In this document: one piece after another, positions 44,111 to 53,785 of the stretch
How the letters are laid out: each line of letters opens with the position of its first letter
How positions within the stretch are numbered: the first letter of the stretch is position 1
Origin: Methanolobus psychrotolerans
GTDB taxonomy: Archaea; Halobacteriota; Methanosarcinia; Methanosarcinales; Methanosarcinaceae
Direction: 5' to 3'
Length of the DNA: 64,000 nucleotides
NCBI RefSeq assembly: GCF_002243045.1
Contig: NZ_MBKP01000004.1
Span: 161,738-225,737, forward strand
Position numbers and translations under genes: made by a program
The notes under the pieces: model-generated
Told to the model about the DNA's origin: nothing
Seen by the model: the letters and a program-made list of their open reading frames with translations, nothing else
Databases searched by the model: none

Positions 44111-45292
44111 ATGTATGATGTTCTAAATGTCCGGGAAGACTTTCCTGTTTTAAAAAATGTGATATATCTGGATAATGCTGCAACTACGCAGACGCCTGTC
44201 CAGGCTGTATCTGCAATGCTTGATTATTTTTATAAGTATGCAGCCAACCACGGACGTGGGGCTCACAGGCTTGCAAGGGAAACTACCAATCATTTTGAGG
44301 ATGCCCGGGAGATAGTGGCAGCTTTCCTGAATATGGATGTTGCAAAGACAATTTTCACAAAGAACGCAACTGAAAGTATCAATACAGTATCCAGGGGATT
44401 TCCGTGGAAAAAAGGTGACCATGTTATTGTCACACTTGTTGAGCATCATTCGAATTTACTTCCATGGATGCGTTTAAAGGAAATGGGTGTTGAGCTTTCA
44501 GTTGTCAAACCGGACATATGCGGCGTTGTTAATCCCGAAGATATCCGTTCATCCATTAAAGATACAACCCGACTTATAGCGGTAAACCATGTTTCCAATG
44601 TGTTTGGCTCCATACAGGATATAGGCAAAATCGTCGGCATAGCAAGGCAGAATGGTGTTAAGGTCCTGGTGGACGGTTCACAGTCAGCAGGAAACATGGC
44701 TCTGGATATTAAATCAATTGACCCTGATTTTTTTGTATGTCCAGGACACAAGGGTCTGCTAGGTCCCCAGGGAACTGGTTTATTATACATTAAAGAGCCC
44801 GATATAATAGAACCTGTCTTTCTTGGTGGTGGAATGGTAAGTGCCGTAACGACTGACAGTTTCAAAATGGAGCCAAGTCCTGCAAAATTTGAAGCAGGAA
44901 CTCCAAATATCCCTGGTGTAATCGGTCTTGGGCGTGCTGTTGAATATGTGGCAGATATTGGTGTAAAATCCATCGAAAAACATGAGCGTTCACTTGCAAA
45001 GGATACTGCCCGGCGTCTTGGCGAACTGGATGGCGTTGAAGTCTATGGTCCAAAGGACCGGGCTGGTGTGGTATCTTTCAACGTGACAGGAATGAATGCG
45101 CATGATGTGGCTATGATCCTTGATCAGACACGTAAAATATGCGTGAGAAGCGGTTATCATTGTGCAATGCCCGGTATTGATCACCTGGGTGTTAAAGGTA
45201 CTGTGAGGGCATCGTTTGCCTTGTATAATACTGAAGAAGAAGTTGATACTCTGATCAGGACGGTTTCAGACATAACCTCACTTGTTTCATGA
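44111..45292 (+). CDS. Cysteine desulfurase, SufS-like (class V aminotransferase)
   Basis: 393 residues. It begins VREDFPVLKNVIYLDNAATT, has the ANHGRGAHRLARETT segment, the cofactor aspartate region LVDGSQSAGNMALD, the PLP lysine in VCPGHKGLLGPQGTGLLY, and the mobile-loop cysteine in RSGYHCAMPGIDHLG. It releases sulfur from cysteine for Fe-S or thiolation chemistry. Methanogens often use sulfide directly, so the presence of a desulfurase near YcaO/TfuA is notable. Confidence 0.92.
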   Translation: MYDVLNVREDFPVLKNVIYLDNAATTQTPVQAVSAMLDYFYKYAANHGRGAHRLARETTNHFEDAREIVAAFLNMDVAKTIFTKNATESINTVSRGFPWKKGDHVIVTLVEHHSNLLPWMRLKEMGVELSVVKPDICGVVNPEDIRSSIKDTTRLIAVNHVSNVFGSIQDIGKIVGIARQNGVKVLVDGSQSAGNMALDIKSIDPDFFVCPGHKGLLGPQGTGLLYIKEPDIIEPVFLGGGMVSAVTTDSFKMEPSPAKFEAGTPNIPGVIGLGRAVEYVADIGVKSIEKHERSLAKDTARRLGELDGVEVYGPKDRAGVVSFNVTGMNAHDVAMILDQTRKICVRSGYHCAMPGIDHLGVKGTVRASFALYNTEEEVDTLIRTVSDITSLVS

Positions 45293-45449
45293 TAACTTTT
45301 GCCTTCAATGTTCGTAATTGGGAATAAAAGCAAAAAGTTATTATGTGCAGATAATTATATTAGTCATGCACGCTGACCATTTGCAGCAATTATTACTTTA
45401 CAGTTATCAGCCATCATTACTATCGAATTATCAATGAAGGGGATTTAAA

Positions 45450-46562
45450 GTGAGCAAGGACATGCTTCTGTGGGATGAAACTCTTTTTAGCAATGGAGAG
45501 ATACTTGAGTTTGATTACCTGCCCGATTATTTTGCACACCGGGATTCACAGATGCAGTCCCTACAGTTCAGCTTGAAGCCTGCTCTGAGGGGTATGCGGC
45601 CTGTGAACTGTCTTGTAAAAGGTCCTCCGGGGACTGGAAAGACTACGGCAGTAATGAAAGTATTCAATGAAATGAAAGAATACACTGATAATGTGATCTT
45701 TGTGAAGGTCAACTGCCAGATGGATTCTACAAGGTTTGCTGTTGTTTCGAGGATTTATGAAAAACTGGTGAATATCACTCCTCCCTCTTCAGGCGTCGCA
45801 TTCAGGAGGCTTTTTGAAAAGGTGATAAAATACCTGCTGGATGCTAACAAGACCCTTGTAGTTGCCCTTGATGATATCAATTATCTCTTTCCAGAGGGAC
45901 ATGCTGATGAGGTGATGTATTCCTTGTTAAGGGTTCATGAACAATATCCTGGTGCTCGGATATCTGTAATAGCTATTATAAGTGATGTGGGAATTCCCTA
46001 CAATTTCGATCCCAGGGTTGGCTCGGTATTTTTACCCGAGGAAATTGCCTTTCCAAGATATGAACTCGATGAGATAGGGGATATAATTGATAATCGTATA
46101 AAGCATTCTTTCTTTCAGGATGTGGTGTCTGCCGAAGCAAGGGATAAGATCGTTTATTATGTGGACAGGACTGGTGACCTGAGGATAGGTATCGATCTTC
46201 TGAAACGTTCCGGCCTTAATGCAGAACGCAGGGCAAGCAGAACGATTTCAATTGAAGATGTCGAGAAGGCTTACGAAGCCTCCAGGCTCCTGCATCTTTG
46301 TCGTAATATAAAGTCACTTTCTGATCATGAAAAGACGTTACTCGGGCTTATTGCAAAGGATAGCAGCCTTCAGACAGGCGATCTCTATAAATTATTCCAT
46401 GAAATTACCGGACTTGGTTACACACGGTTTTATGAGATAATTGAAAAAATGCATGTATCAAGGCTTATTGATGCAGACTTTTCCGGAAAGGGCATGCGTG
46501 GCAGAACACGGTATGTCATGCCTGCTTATGACTCAAAGGACATACTTAAATGTCTTGAATGA
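45450..46562 (+). CDS. cdc6: Orc1/Cdc6-family replication initiator (divergent paralogue)
   Basis: 370 residues. AAA+ ATPase with Walker A KGPPGTGKTTAVMKVF (near 56-71), Walker B-like VVALDDINYLF, sensor 1 SVIAIISDVGIPYNF and sensor 2 GDLRIGIDLLKRSG, then a winged-helix domain (about 295-370). The Walker B has DDIN instead of the usual DEID, typical of the secondary Cdc6 paralogues. The GTG start follows an AGGGGAT site; ATG at 45462 is an alternative. No clear origin recognition boxes are seen in the 157 bp upstream. Confidence 0.9.
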   Translation: MSKDMLLWDETLFSNGEILEFDYLPDYFAHRDSQMQSLQFSLKPALRGMRPVNCLVKGPPGTGKTTAVMKVFNEMKEYTDNVIFVKVNCQMDSTRFAVVSRIYEKLVNITPPSSGVAFRRLFEKVIKYLLDANKTLVVALDDINYLFPEGHADEVMYSLLRVHEQYPGARISVIAIISDVGIPYNFDPRVGSVFLPEEIAFPRYELDEIGDIIDNRIKHSFFQDVVSAEARDKIVYYVDRTGDLRIGIDLLKRSGLNAERRASRTISIEDVEKAYEASRLLHLCRNIKSLSDHEKTLLGLIAKDSSLQTGDLYKLFHEITGLGYTRFYEIIEKMHVSRLIDADFSGKGMRGRTRYVMPAYDSKDILKCLE

Positions 46563-46665
46563 TTTCTGTTTTGATGATAAAAATCCAAAAAAAGCAGTTT
46601 TGCGCAGAGTTCAGATGAACCTGCGCAAATGAGTTTGTGTTTGTATTTGTTTATTTTCCGGATAT

Positions 46666-48315
46666 TTACATATCCATGCCGCCCATCATTCCTGGGGGCA
46701 TGCCGCCTGGAACCATGTCTTCTGCGGAAGGTCCGGATGGTCCCTGCCTGGATGCGATGATGTCATCGATCCTGAGGATCATGACTGCGGATTCAGCTGC
46801 TGCGTTGATTGCCTGGGTCTTTACCCTCAGTGGCTCAACTACGCCTGCTTCCCACATGTCGATTACCTTTCCTTCGTAGACGTTCAGACCTGCTGTCTTC
46901 ATGCCCTTCTCGTGGTGTGCGCGAAGTTCCATGAGCATGTCTATTGGGTCAAGACCTGCGTTCTCAGCAAGTGTTCTTGGGATCACTTCAAGAGCTTCTG
47001 CAAATGCCTTGACTGCAAGCTGTTCCCTGCCGCTGAGGGTTGCTGCGTATTCCTGAAGCCTCAATGCAACTTCAACTTCAGGGGATCCGCCACCAGCTAC
47101 GAGCTTTTCATCTTCAATTGCTACGCCAACCACTCTGAGTGAGTCGTTAAGTGCTCTCTCGATGTTGTCAATAACGTGTTCTGTGCCGCCGCGAAGGAGG
47201 ATTGAAACTGCCTTTGGATTTACACATCCTGTAACGAAGGTCATCGGGTCGCCGCCAATCTTCCTTTCTTCTACAAGCTTTGCATGGCCCATGTCATCTT
47301 CTGTGATCTCATCAACGTTTGTGATAAGTTTTCCACCGGTTGCCATTGCGAGTTTCTGCATGTCACTCTTCTTTACGCGCCTGATTGCAAATACGCCTGC
47401 TTTTGCAAGGTAGTGCTGTGCCATGTCATCGATTCCTTTCTGGCAGAATACAACGTTTGCACCGCTCTTTACAACTTTATCAACGAGGTCTTTGATCATC
47501 TTCTCTTCCTGGTCAAGGAAGGACTGAAGCTGCTCAGGTGATGTGATGGAGATTTCTGCATCCACTTCTGTGTCTTTAAGCTCAATAGCAGTGTTAATGA
47601 GTGCGATCTTTGCGTTTGCGACCTTTTTTGGCATATTGGTGTGGACACGTTCTTTGTCAATGATCATGCCTTTAATAAGCTCGGAATCTTCTATGCGAGC
47701 TCCGACCTTCTTCTCGACTTTGATGTTGTCCATATCGACCTTGTTGTTTTCATCAACAATACTTGTGATGGCATCAACTGTGATTTGTGCGAGGATACTC
47801 TTTGTTCCCTCTGCACCCTTTCCAGTCATTGCTGTTCCGGAAATGTTCAACAGTACATCCCTGCTGTCCCTGGTAACAGATATTGCAAGTCCTTTAAGTA
47901 TCTCGCTTGCTTTCTGTGAAGCCATTCTGTAACCGGATGCGATAATAGTTGGGTGTATGTCCTGTTCAATGAGTTCTTCTGCCTTCTTGAGAAGTTCACC
48001 GGCGATTACTGCAGCTGTGGTTGTTCCGTCACCGACTTCATCGTCCTGTGTCTTGGCTACTTCCACGATCATCTTTGCTGCAGGGTGTTCAATGTCCATC
48101 TCTTTAAGAATGGTTGCACCGTCGTTTGTGATGACTACATCTCCAAGGCTGTCTACAAGCATCTTGTCCATTCCTTTTGGTCCAAGTGTTGTTCTTACAG
48201 CCTCAGCGACTGCTTTTGCAGCCATGATGTTGTTGCTCTGTGCGTCTCTGCCTCTAGTTCTCTGGCTTCCTTCTCTTAATATGAAAATTGGCTGTCCTGC
48301 CATCTGTCCTGCCAT
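46666..48315 (-). CDS. thsA: Thermosome subunit (group II chaperonin)
   Basis: 549 residues. [20 protein letters not shown] followed by [33 protein letters not shown] and [15 protein letters not shown] are the ATP-binding signatures, with the catalytic Asp in DEVGDGTTT. The C-terminus ends in a Gly/Met-rich tail ([13 protein letters not shown]), normal for archaeal subunits. It folds proteins in the cytosol as a two-ring complex. A GGAGGAT site precedes the ATG at 48315. Which paralogue (alpha, beta, gamma) is not certain. Confidence 0.95.
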   Translation of the reverse strand: MAGQMAGQPIFILREGSQRTRGRDAQSNNIMAAKAVAEAVRTTLGPKGMDKMLVDSLGDVVITNDGATILKEMDIEHPAAKMIVEVAKTQDDEVGDGTTTAAVIAGELLKKAEELIEQDIHPTIIASGYRMASQKASEILKGLAISVTRDSRDVLLNISGTAMTGKGAEGTKSILAQITVDAITSIVDENNKVDMDNIKVEKKVGARIEDSELIKGMIIDKERVHTNMPKKVANAKIALINTAIELKDTEVDAEISITSPEQLQSFLDQEEKMIKDLVDKVVKSGANVVFCQKGIDDMAQHYLAKAGVFAIRRVKKSDMQKLAMATGGKLITNVDEITEDDMGHAKLVEERKIGGDPMTFVTGCVNPKAVSILLRGGTEHVIDNIERALNDSLRVVGVAIEDEKLVAGGGSPEVEVALRLQEYAATLSGREQLAVKAFAEALEVIPRTLAENAGLDPIDMLMELRAHHEKGMKTAGLNVYEGKVIDMWEAGVVEPLRVKTQAINAAAESAVMILRIDDIIASRQGPSGPSAEDMVPGGMPPGMMGGMDM

Positions 48316-48488
48316 GTATTGTCTATCCTCCTTAGATATATGAAATTAATATAACATTTGTTTTAAGTCGTTTTTTAATGTTTGTAGTTCTATATAAACG
48401 TATCGGATACCTTGCTTTTTGTACAAGGAAAGAATAAACTAAAAAAGCAAATCCATTGAAGAAAATTGAATAAAAAAGTATTTGTGTA

Positions 48489-48508
48489 AAAGTGAGTAAA
48501 CTCACTTT
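48489..48508 (-). terminator. Hairpin-plus-T terminator after the DUF5350-like gene
   Basis: AAAGTGAG (48489-48496), TAAA loop and CTCACTTT (48501-48508) form a perfect 8-bp stem overlapping the last codons and stop of the gene. On the minus strand it is followed by a TACTTTTTTATTC run. This looks like a factor-independent terminator. Confidence 0.6.
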
Positions 48509-48675
48509 ACGAGTGCTTTTGAAGATCTGCGAATAAATCTTCTTTTAGTGCCGGATGAGGAATACCTCTGTGCTGGTCCGGGGTGTGCCTTTAATTCATT
48601 GGCTTTCTCTACTTTGATTGCTCTGCCCTTACGTCCTTTTACCTTTACCCATTCAATGCTGCCTGTTTTACCCAT
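48502..48675 (-). CDS. DUF5350-like small basic protein
   Basis: 57 residues, starting [20 protein letters not shown], with [20 protein letters not shown] in the middle and RRSSKALVK at the end. It is strongly basic and resembles a short methanogen family I recall as DUF5350, possibly ribosome- or nucleic-acid-associated (inference). The ATG at 48675 has a GAGGAT-like site upstream. Confidence 0.8.
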   Translation of the reverse strand: MGKTGSIEWVKVKGRKGRAIKVEKANELKAHPGPAQRYSSSGTKRRFIRRSSKALVK

Positions 48676-48859
48676 GATCAATCCTCTTGAATAATATTAA
48701 GTATAAATTTTTAATTGTAAATTTTAAGCTTAACCTAGATATAGAATCCTAGTCGTTGAGTTTACTTCTAGACGTAATGCTCATTATTAAAGTTTACGGG
48801 AAAATCAGACCAAAATTGCTTTTAGAGAGTAAAGATTATGGAAGCCATTATAAGAGGAG

Positions 48860-49564
48860 TTGATCACTGTTACTTCGCCAATTGAGAAACAGCTTAAAAT
48901 CATAAGCAAAGAAATTGAAGATGTGCAGGATTATCCCATGGGCAAACTAAGGGATATAATAAAGGAAGTTGGTTTCGAATGTGACTTTTGTGCACGTTGC
49001 TGCACCCGGGAATTTAACGACCATGTTTTTCTTCTCACAGCTGATGTCATAAGGATACAAGAGATAGCTTCTGATTATCTGGAACCTGCTCCATATTATG
49101 AACTATGTGACCAGCACGGTCGTTTCTATGTTTCCGGTTATGCACTTAAAGTAAAAGAAGATGGTTCTTGCATCTTCCTCAATGAGCGGAGATGCGCCAT
49201 CTATGAGCAGCGCCCTATAATATGCAGGCTTTACCCCTACATGCTTCACCGTGAACCGGATGAGGACGGCAACATCGACTGGAGGCAGATAGCCGGTCCA
49301 GGTCAGCACGGGTGTTACCATACTGAAATAAGCGATGAGGAGTCCGAAGATATTGCACTGCAGATAAAATCCTATGAAACAGGCTATCTTAAGCAGGTTG
49401 CAGAATTTTTCAGGAAGGCAGAAGAATACTTCAAAAAAAATAGCCTCCGACATATACAGGGTGTGTACGACAGGGAAATGAGGAAATTCAACAAAGGTGA
49501 GGAAATAACAGTCTTTGTCTTATTCAATGGTGAGTTTATAGAGCATAGGGCCAAAAAACAATGA
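48860..49564 (+). CDS. YkgJ-family cysteine-cluster protein
   Basis: About 234 residues. The motifs CDFCARCCTREF (near 39), CIFLNERRCAIYEQRPIICR and GCYHTE supply the conserved Cys set of the YkgJ/UPF0153 family, likely a Zn or Fe-S binding protein. The start is uncertain: TTG at 48860 abuts the GAGGAG site, whose extended form GGAGTTGATC pairs well with 16S rRNA and would suit a start slightly further in, but no ATG or GTG is there; the next ATG (residue 27, MGKLRDII) is far from the site. Confidence 0.85.
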   Translation: MITVTSPIEKQLKIISKEIEDVQDYPMGKLRDIIKEVGFECDFCARCCTREFNDHVFLLTADVIRIQEIASDYLEPAPYYELCDQHGRFYVSGYALKVKEDGSCIFLNERRCAIYEQRPIICRLYPYMLHREPDEDGNIDWRQIAGPGQHGCYHTEISDEESEDIALQIKSYETGYLKQVAEFFRKAEEYFKKNSLRHIQGVYDREMRKFNKGEEITVFVLFNGEFIEHRAKKQ

Positions 49565-49581
49565 ATCAGTATTGAACGTTT

Positions 49582-50688
49582 TCATTCCCAGGATCCGGTA
49601 ACCTTTCCTTCTAATGCCATCTTCCCCAGTACCTTCCTGTAATGGTCGCTGACAGATGAAGTCGTTACATTTGCGTAAGGTGTTCCCGGCAGGGGTGTAA
49701 GGTAATGTGAGTGCACATGTCCTCCTTTCTTACATATCCATTTGATGAGTCCAAGGCTCATATCCTGTTCCTCTTCTGTCTCATCAGGGAATCCCACCAT
49801 GAAATCCACCACTGGAGTAATCCCGTGGTCAAAACAGAGTTCGATGCTGTTAACAACATCATCGACTGTGTGCCCTCTAAGGATACTTCTGAGAATGCGG
49901 TCACTGCCTGACTGTGCGCCAAGGCTCAGTTTGGTGTTGGTACAGTACTTTGTGATAAGTTCCAGCGACTCGTTGGTGACAAATTCCGGTCTGACCTCAG
50001 ACGGGAATGTGCCAAAAAAGATGTTCCTACCTCCATATTCATGAAGTGTTGAGAGAAGTTTTTCAACCTTATCGAGCTGGGGATATATCCCGTCGCTTCC
50101 GTAGGCCAGGGCATTTGAAGATGTGAATCTCAGGTCCTTATAATATTTTACAAACCTCATTATGGAATCTACACTCCGGTGCCTCATCTTGTTACCAAAG
50201 AGGCGTGGTGTCTGGCAATACTTGCACCTGAAAGGGCATCCTCTGCTGATCTCAAGGGGTGCCATCACAACATCAGGGTCAAAACATGGATACTTATCAA
50301 GGTCAACAGGGTCTCTTTTGTCCGTGATGACGGTTTTGCCATCGCTGTCCTTATGGGCTATTCCCTTTACATGGGATGTGTCCTTGCCAGAGATTATAGC
50401 TTCTATAAGTTCGGGCAGGGTTTCTTCACCTTCTCCTACAACCACGTAATCAAAATGGTCCAGTGTATCCTCAATCGCACCGGATGGATGAGGCCCGCCT
50501 GCTATGAATACGGAATCAGTATTTGCTTTTCTCACTTCCCGGAACACAGATTCAGCCTGCCTGGTGGCAAAGCTGTATATCATTATTCCGTCATGGGGTC
50601 CTTTAACCTTCAAAGCGCCGGGAACCAGCGGTGCCAGCGCAGCAAGGCTATACATGTTCTTTTTGTTCCAGCGAAAGCAGACATCCAT
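49582..50688 (-). CDS. B12-binding-domain radical SAM protein (archaeal TIGR04013-like)
   Basis: 368 residues. An N-terminal cobalamin-binding-like domain (VFIAGGPHPSG, VVVGEGEETLPELIEAI) is followed by the radical SAM motif SRGCPFRCKYCQTP (Cys 151, 155, 158) and VVDFMVGFPDETEEEQ. Such proteins catalyse radical methylations or rearrangements; the substrate here is unknown. It ends the transcription unit that starts at the UbiD gene, 11 bp after the aconitase-X small subunit, but no functional link to that pathway is evident. Confidence 0.85.
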   Translation of the reverse strand: MDVCFRWNKKNMYSLAALAPLVPGALKVKGPHDGIMIYSFATRQAESVFREVRKANTDSVFIAGGPHPSGAIEDTLDHFDYVVVGEGEETLPELIEAIISGKDTSHVKGIAHKDSDGKTVITDKRDPVDLDKYPCFDPDVVMAPLEISRGCPFRCKYCQTPRLFGNKMRHRSVDSIMRFVKYYKDLRFTSSNALAYGSDGIYPQLDKVEKLLSTLHEYGGRNIFFGTFPSEVRPEFVTNESLELITKYCTNTKLSLGAQSGSDRILRSILRGHTVDDVVNSIELCFDHGITPVVDFMVGFPDETEEEQDMSLGLIKWICKKGGHVHSHYLTPLPGTPYANVTTSSVSDHYRKVLGKMALEGKVTGSWE

Positions 50689-50699
50689 GAATTTAAGTC

Positions 50700-51110
50700 T
50701 CAGCTCTGATCTTTGTTTATCTCTACGAAGGAACCTGTACTGTTAACGATTATCCTGTCACCGCTCTTCAATAGCTCAAAAGGATCGTTTTCCAGCCTGT
50801 CTACAAGAGGTATTCCTGATATTATCGCCCCGACTGCCACAATTGGTTCGGATTCCAGGTTGATCATGGCAGCAGGTGCCACATTGTTCTTGAAAAGCTG
50901 GTAAATGACATATGATCCAACAGTAGACCCCTTTCCGTAAGGGAAAACAAGAACCTTTCCGCAGATGGACTGCCCATACAGTTCGTGCTGAGGCTCTACA
51001 ACAATCCCGGTATGAGGGTCAACATTCCCGAGGAATGATATTGGGTCACGGGTAAGGAGCACCTCTCCCTCTGCAACACCTCTTGCAATGGTCCTGCAAT
51101 TAATTCTCAT
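50700..51110 (-). CDS. Phosphomevalonate dehydratase small subunit (aconitase X swivel domain, DUF126)
   Basis: 136 residues. ARGVAEGEVLLTRDPISFLG and VFPYGKGSTVGSYVIYQL are the DUF126 signature, the second carrying the serine loop. With the large subunit it dehydrates (R)-5-phosphomevalonate to trans-anhydromevalonate 5-phosphate in the archaeal mevalonate pathway. The chosen ATG (51110) overlaps the large subunit's end by 11 bp; the frame continues upstream but not with family sequence. Confidence 0.9.
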   Translation of the reverse strand: MRINCRTIARGVAEGEVLLTRDPISFLGNVDPHTGIVVEPQHELYGQSICGKVLVFPYGKGSTVGSYVIYQLFKNNVAPAAMINLESEPIVAVGAIISGIPLVDRLENDPFELLKSGDRIIVNSTGSFVEINKDQS

Positions 51111-52284
51111 CAACAACACCTGCCTCTTTGATGCAATCCTCAATGCTCGCATATTTGGCAGCCACCTTGCACATGCTTGGCACGTAGGCAAGTGCCTTTC
51201 CGGAATTTACAGTCATGGATGCATACTTGTTGGTTGCAGGCGACACTACCATACAGGTATCACACACGATCTTTGCCCCGCTTTTTTCTATCTTCGCAAC
51301 AAGATCCGGATACTTTTCAGCAACTTCTCTTGCAGTACATACCCACATCTCTTTTTGCAGTTTCTTTCCATCCACGAGTTGTGCGATCCTTTCCAGCTCC
51401 GCAGGTGAGCAGTGCGGGCATCCCACGGTTATTATCTCCGTAGACTGTATTTCCCTGTTTGTTTCATATACTTCGTCTATCTGTCTTCTTTCCACAGGGA
51501 TTATCTCATCAGGTCTTGCAAACTTGTTCCTGATAGCTTCAGGTGTCACACCTTCGATATGATACAGGGCCACAGCCCCGGATGCTGCCATTGCAGCTCC
51601 GAGGGATTTCATCTCATCTTTAGAAGGCTCAGTTTTCATGTAGAACATGGGCACCCGGCTTCCAACAGTTTTTCCGACAACGTAACCAAGGGCACCGTAA
51701 TCCGATCCGGATAGCTCACAATCAACTTCCACAGCTATCACAGGTACTCTCATCTCATCAAGGTGGTATCCGTAATTTGCTGTTTTCCCTACCAGTGCCG
51801 CAGCTAGTGCCGAAGGACCTCCTTCACGGTTTGTCCTTGCACCTATCACGGAGTTGGCATAGGAAACTGCTGAAGACTCACTCCATGCAATGTGGTCATC
51901 CAGCTTAACATCGAATCCTTCAAGATAGTAAGGTGTGCATGTGCATTTGGTCTGGATGCCAAGTTTTGCGTAAGCCTCTATGATCTCATGCTGCTTCTTT
52001 GCAAAAAAAGGATCAATGCCCATCTCATTCCATCTGGTGATGTCCATGCCAGCCGGATTGAGTATTGAAGGTATCTTCACTTTCCCTTCAAGGTCTGATA
52101 TCCATTCGAGTCCCGCATCTCCTATTGTTTTATAAGATACTCCAGCTATCTGCGCACTTTTCACAGGTATCAGCTGGTCCGCACCATAGATATCTCCCAG
52201 TGCCACAAGGATCTCAATGGCTTTTTGCAGGCTCTGGCCGTACTCTCCTTCAAGGGTCTTTTCCTCTTCCTGTGTAAGATACAT
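51100..52284 (-). CDS. Phosphomevalonate dehydratase large subunit (aconitase X catalytic, DUF521)
   Basis: 394 residues. MYLTQEEEKTLEGEYG is the usual start. Conserved parts are IPVKSAQIAGVSYKTIGDAG, KCTCTPYYLEG, WSESSAVSYANSVIGARTNR, VGCPHCSPAEL and CDTCMVVSP, whose cysteines bind the Fe-S cluster. It forms the catalytic half of phosphomevalonate dehydratase. An in-frame GTG at 52314 overlaps the UbiD gene stop but gives a non-family N-terminus. Confidence 0.92.
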   Translation of the reverse strand: MYLTQEEEKTLEGEYGQSLQKAIEILVALGDIYGADQLIPVKSAQIAGVSYKTIGDAGLEWISDLEGKVKIPSILNPAGMDITRWNEMGIDPFFAKKQHEIIEAYAKLGIQTKCTCTPYYLEGFDVKLDDHIAWSESSAVSYANSVIGARTNREGGPSALAAALVGKTANYGYHLDEMRVPVIAVEVDCELSGSDYGALGYVVGKTVGSRVPMFYMKTEPSKDEMKSLGAAMAASGAVALYHIEGVTPEAIRNKFARPDEIIPVERRQIDEVYETNREIQSTEIITVGCPHCSPAELERIAQLVDGKKLQKEMWVCTAREVAEKYPDLVAKIEKSGAKIVCDTCMVVSPATNKYASMTVNSGKALAYVPSMCKVAAKYASIEDCIKEAGVVDEN

Positions 52285-52310
52285 TATTGTCCCGCCGTTT
52301 TCTTTTACTC

Positions 52311-53570
52311 TCACTCTGGCATCTTTGCACGTTCAAAGTTCTCAGCCTCTTTGAGTACCTTGGTGGCATCTATGCCCACCTTGGTGGTTGTGCCGTCAGG
52401 TGCACCACGTGGGTCAAGTGAACTTCCTCTCACATTAGGTATTATCATGATATCCATGTCACCCTTCACCCTGGTGGCAATGGCAAATTCAACATCATGC
52501 AGGTCGAAGATGTCGATATCATCGTCAACTACAACCACATGCTTCAGGCTTGTGTGGGCTGCGAAGGCTGCCATGATGGCATTCTTACCGTCACCCTCGG
52601 TCTGTTTTTCGATCTGCACCACTGCATGCAGGTAACAGCATCCACCTTCTGTGAGCACCACGTTCTTTACTGTTGTGACTTCGCTGACTGCGTTGAATAT
52701 CCTTGGTTCGTATGGGACTCCCATCATGAGCAGGTGTTCAGGTCCTGCCGGGAGTATCCCGTGGTAAATAGGGTCTTTGCGGTGCAGTATTCTTGTAATG
52801 TGTATGACAGGTTCCTTTCTCACAAGGTCGTAAGTGCCTGTGATGTCCACGAATGGTCCTTCGTCCACTCTTTCTTTCGGGTCGATGTAGCCTTCAAGGA
52901 CTATTTCTGCATGAGGAACTTTGATCCCGTTTGAGCATTCAAACAGTTCCACAGGTTTTCCACGCAGGGCAGCAGCATAGTTGAATTCCTTTCCGGCAGG
53001 GACACGGGTTGTTGATGCGAAGGTCACTGTAGGCTCTGCACCAATAACGATTGCAACCGGAAGTTTTTCTCCTTTCTCGGATGCTTTCTTATGCATCACA
53101 TAGCTGTGCCTTGGAGCTACAAGACGTGCTGCAAGTCTGGTCTTATCCACAACCAGAAGCCTGTGGATAGCTGCATTCATCACACCTTCATATTCTGTGA
53201 CAACAACTCCGGCTGTGATGTAAGGTCCTGCATCCTTCTCAAAATGAGTCATTATAGGGAGTTTGGTAAGGTCCACGTCATCCTCGATGACTTCCATAGT
53301 TGGTGAATCCTTTACAACAACGACCTCGCCTTCAGGTGATACTTCCGAGAGTCTCTTGATGATCTTGTCCTTGTCCACACCGAACATTGTCGCAAGTTCA
53401 TCCCTTGAACCAAGCACGTTCATGATGGCTTTGTTCCCATCGATATTGTGGAATAGCACCGGTCCAGGTGTCTTCTTGGCAATACGCGGTGCTTCGAACA
53501 CCTTTGAAACAGGTTCTGTGATCTCAACAAGTTTCCCGTTCTTCCTGAGCTGGTCGATAAATTCCCTCAT
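52311..53570 (-). CDS. UbiD-family anhydromevalonate phosphate decarboxylase
   Basis: 419 residues, first gene of the operon. UbiD features are GPVLFHNIDGNKAIMNVLGS, KDAGPYITAGVVVT, RHSYVMHKKASEKGEKLPVA, and EIVLEGYIDPKERVDEGPFV (the acidic catalytic loop). UbiD enzymes need prenylated FMN. Next to aconitase-X genes it is expected to decarboxylate trans-anhydromevalonate 5-phosphate to isopentenyl phosphate, as shown for Aeropyrum and Methanosarcina homologues. Confidence 0.92.
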   Translation of the reverse strand: MREFIDQLRKNGKLVEITEPVSKVFEAPRIAKKTPGPVLFHNIDGNKAIMNVLGSRDELATMFGVDKDKIIKRLSEVSPEGEVVVVKDSPTMEVIEDDVDLTKLPIMTHFEKDAGPYITAGVVVTEYEGVMNAAIHRLLVVDKTRLAARLVAPRHSYVMHKKASEKGEKLPVAIVIGAEPTVTFASTTRVPAGKEFNYAAALRGKPVELFECSNGIKVPHAEIVLEGYIDPKERVDEGPFVDITGTYDLVRKEPVIHITRILHRKDPIYHGILPAGPEHLLMMGVPYEPRIFNAVSEVTTVKNVVLTEGGCCYLHAVVQIEKQTEGDGKNAIMAAFAAHTSLKHVVVVDDDIDIFDLHDVEFAIATRVKGDMDIMIIPNVRGSSLDPRGAPDGTTTKVGIDATKVLKEAENFERAKMPE

Positions 53571-53785
53571 GGTATCATCCGTGTATATTAGTGTAATCTT
53601 ATTTTTGGGCTAGAATATGAGCCAATTATATTTGAATGCATATACTAAAAGAGAATTGTGTGGGTTTGTTGTTTTGAGATCTTCTTAATTGGTGGCTAAA
53701 ATCAAGAATATCATATCGGTTTATTATTTCAATAAAACAATTTCCATAAGTATTTAGCATTGAAATGTACATATTTAAGGGTTAT

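Noticed and set aside
45293..45449. Replication origin upstream of the cdc6-like gene
   Set aside because: No inverted origin recognition boxes or long A/T unwinding element are visible in these 157 bp.
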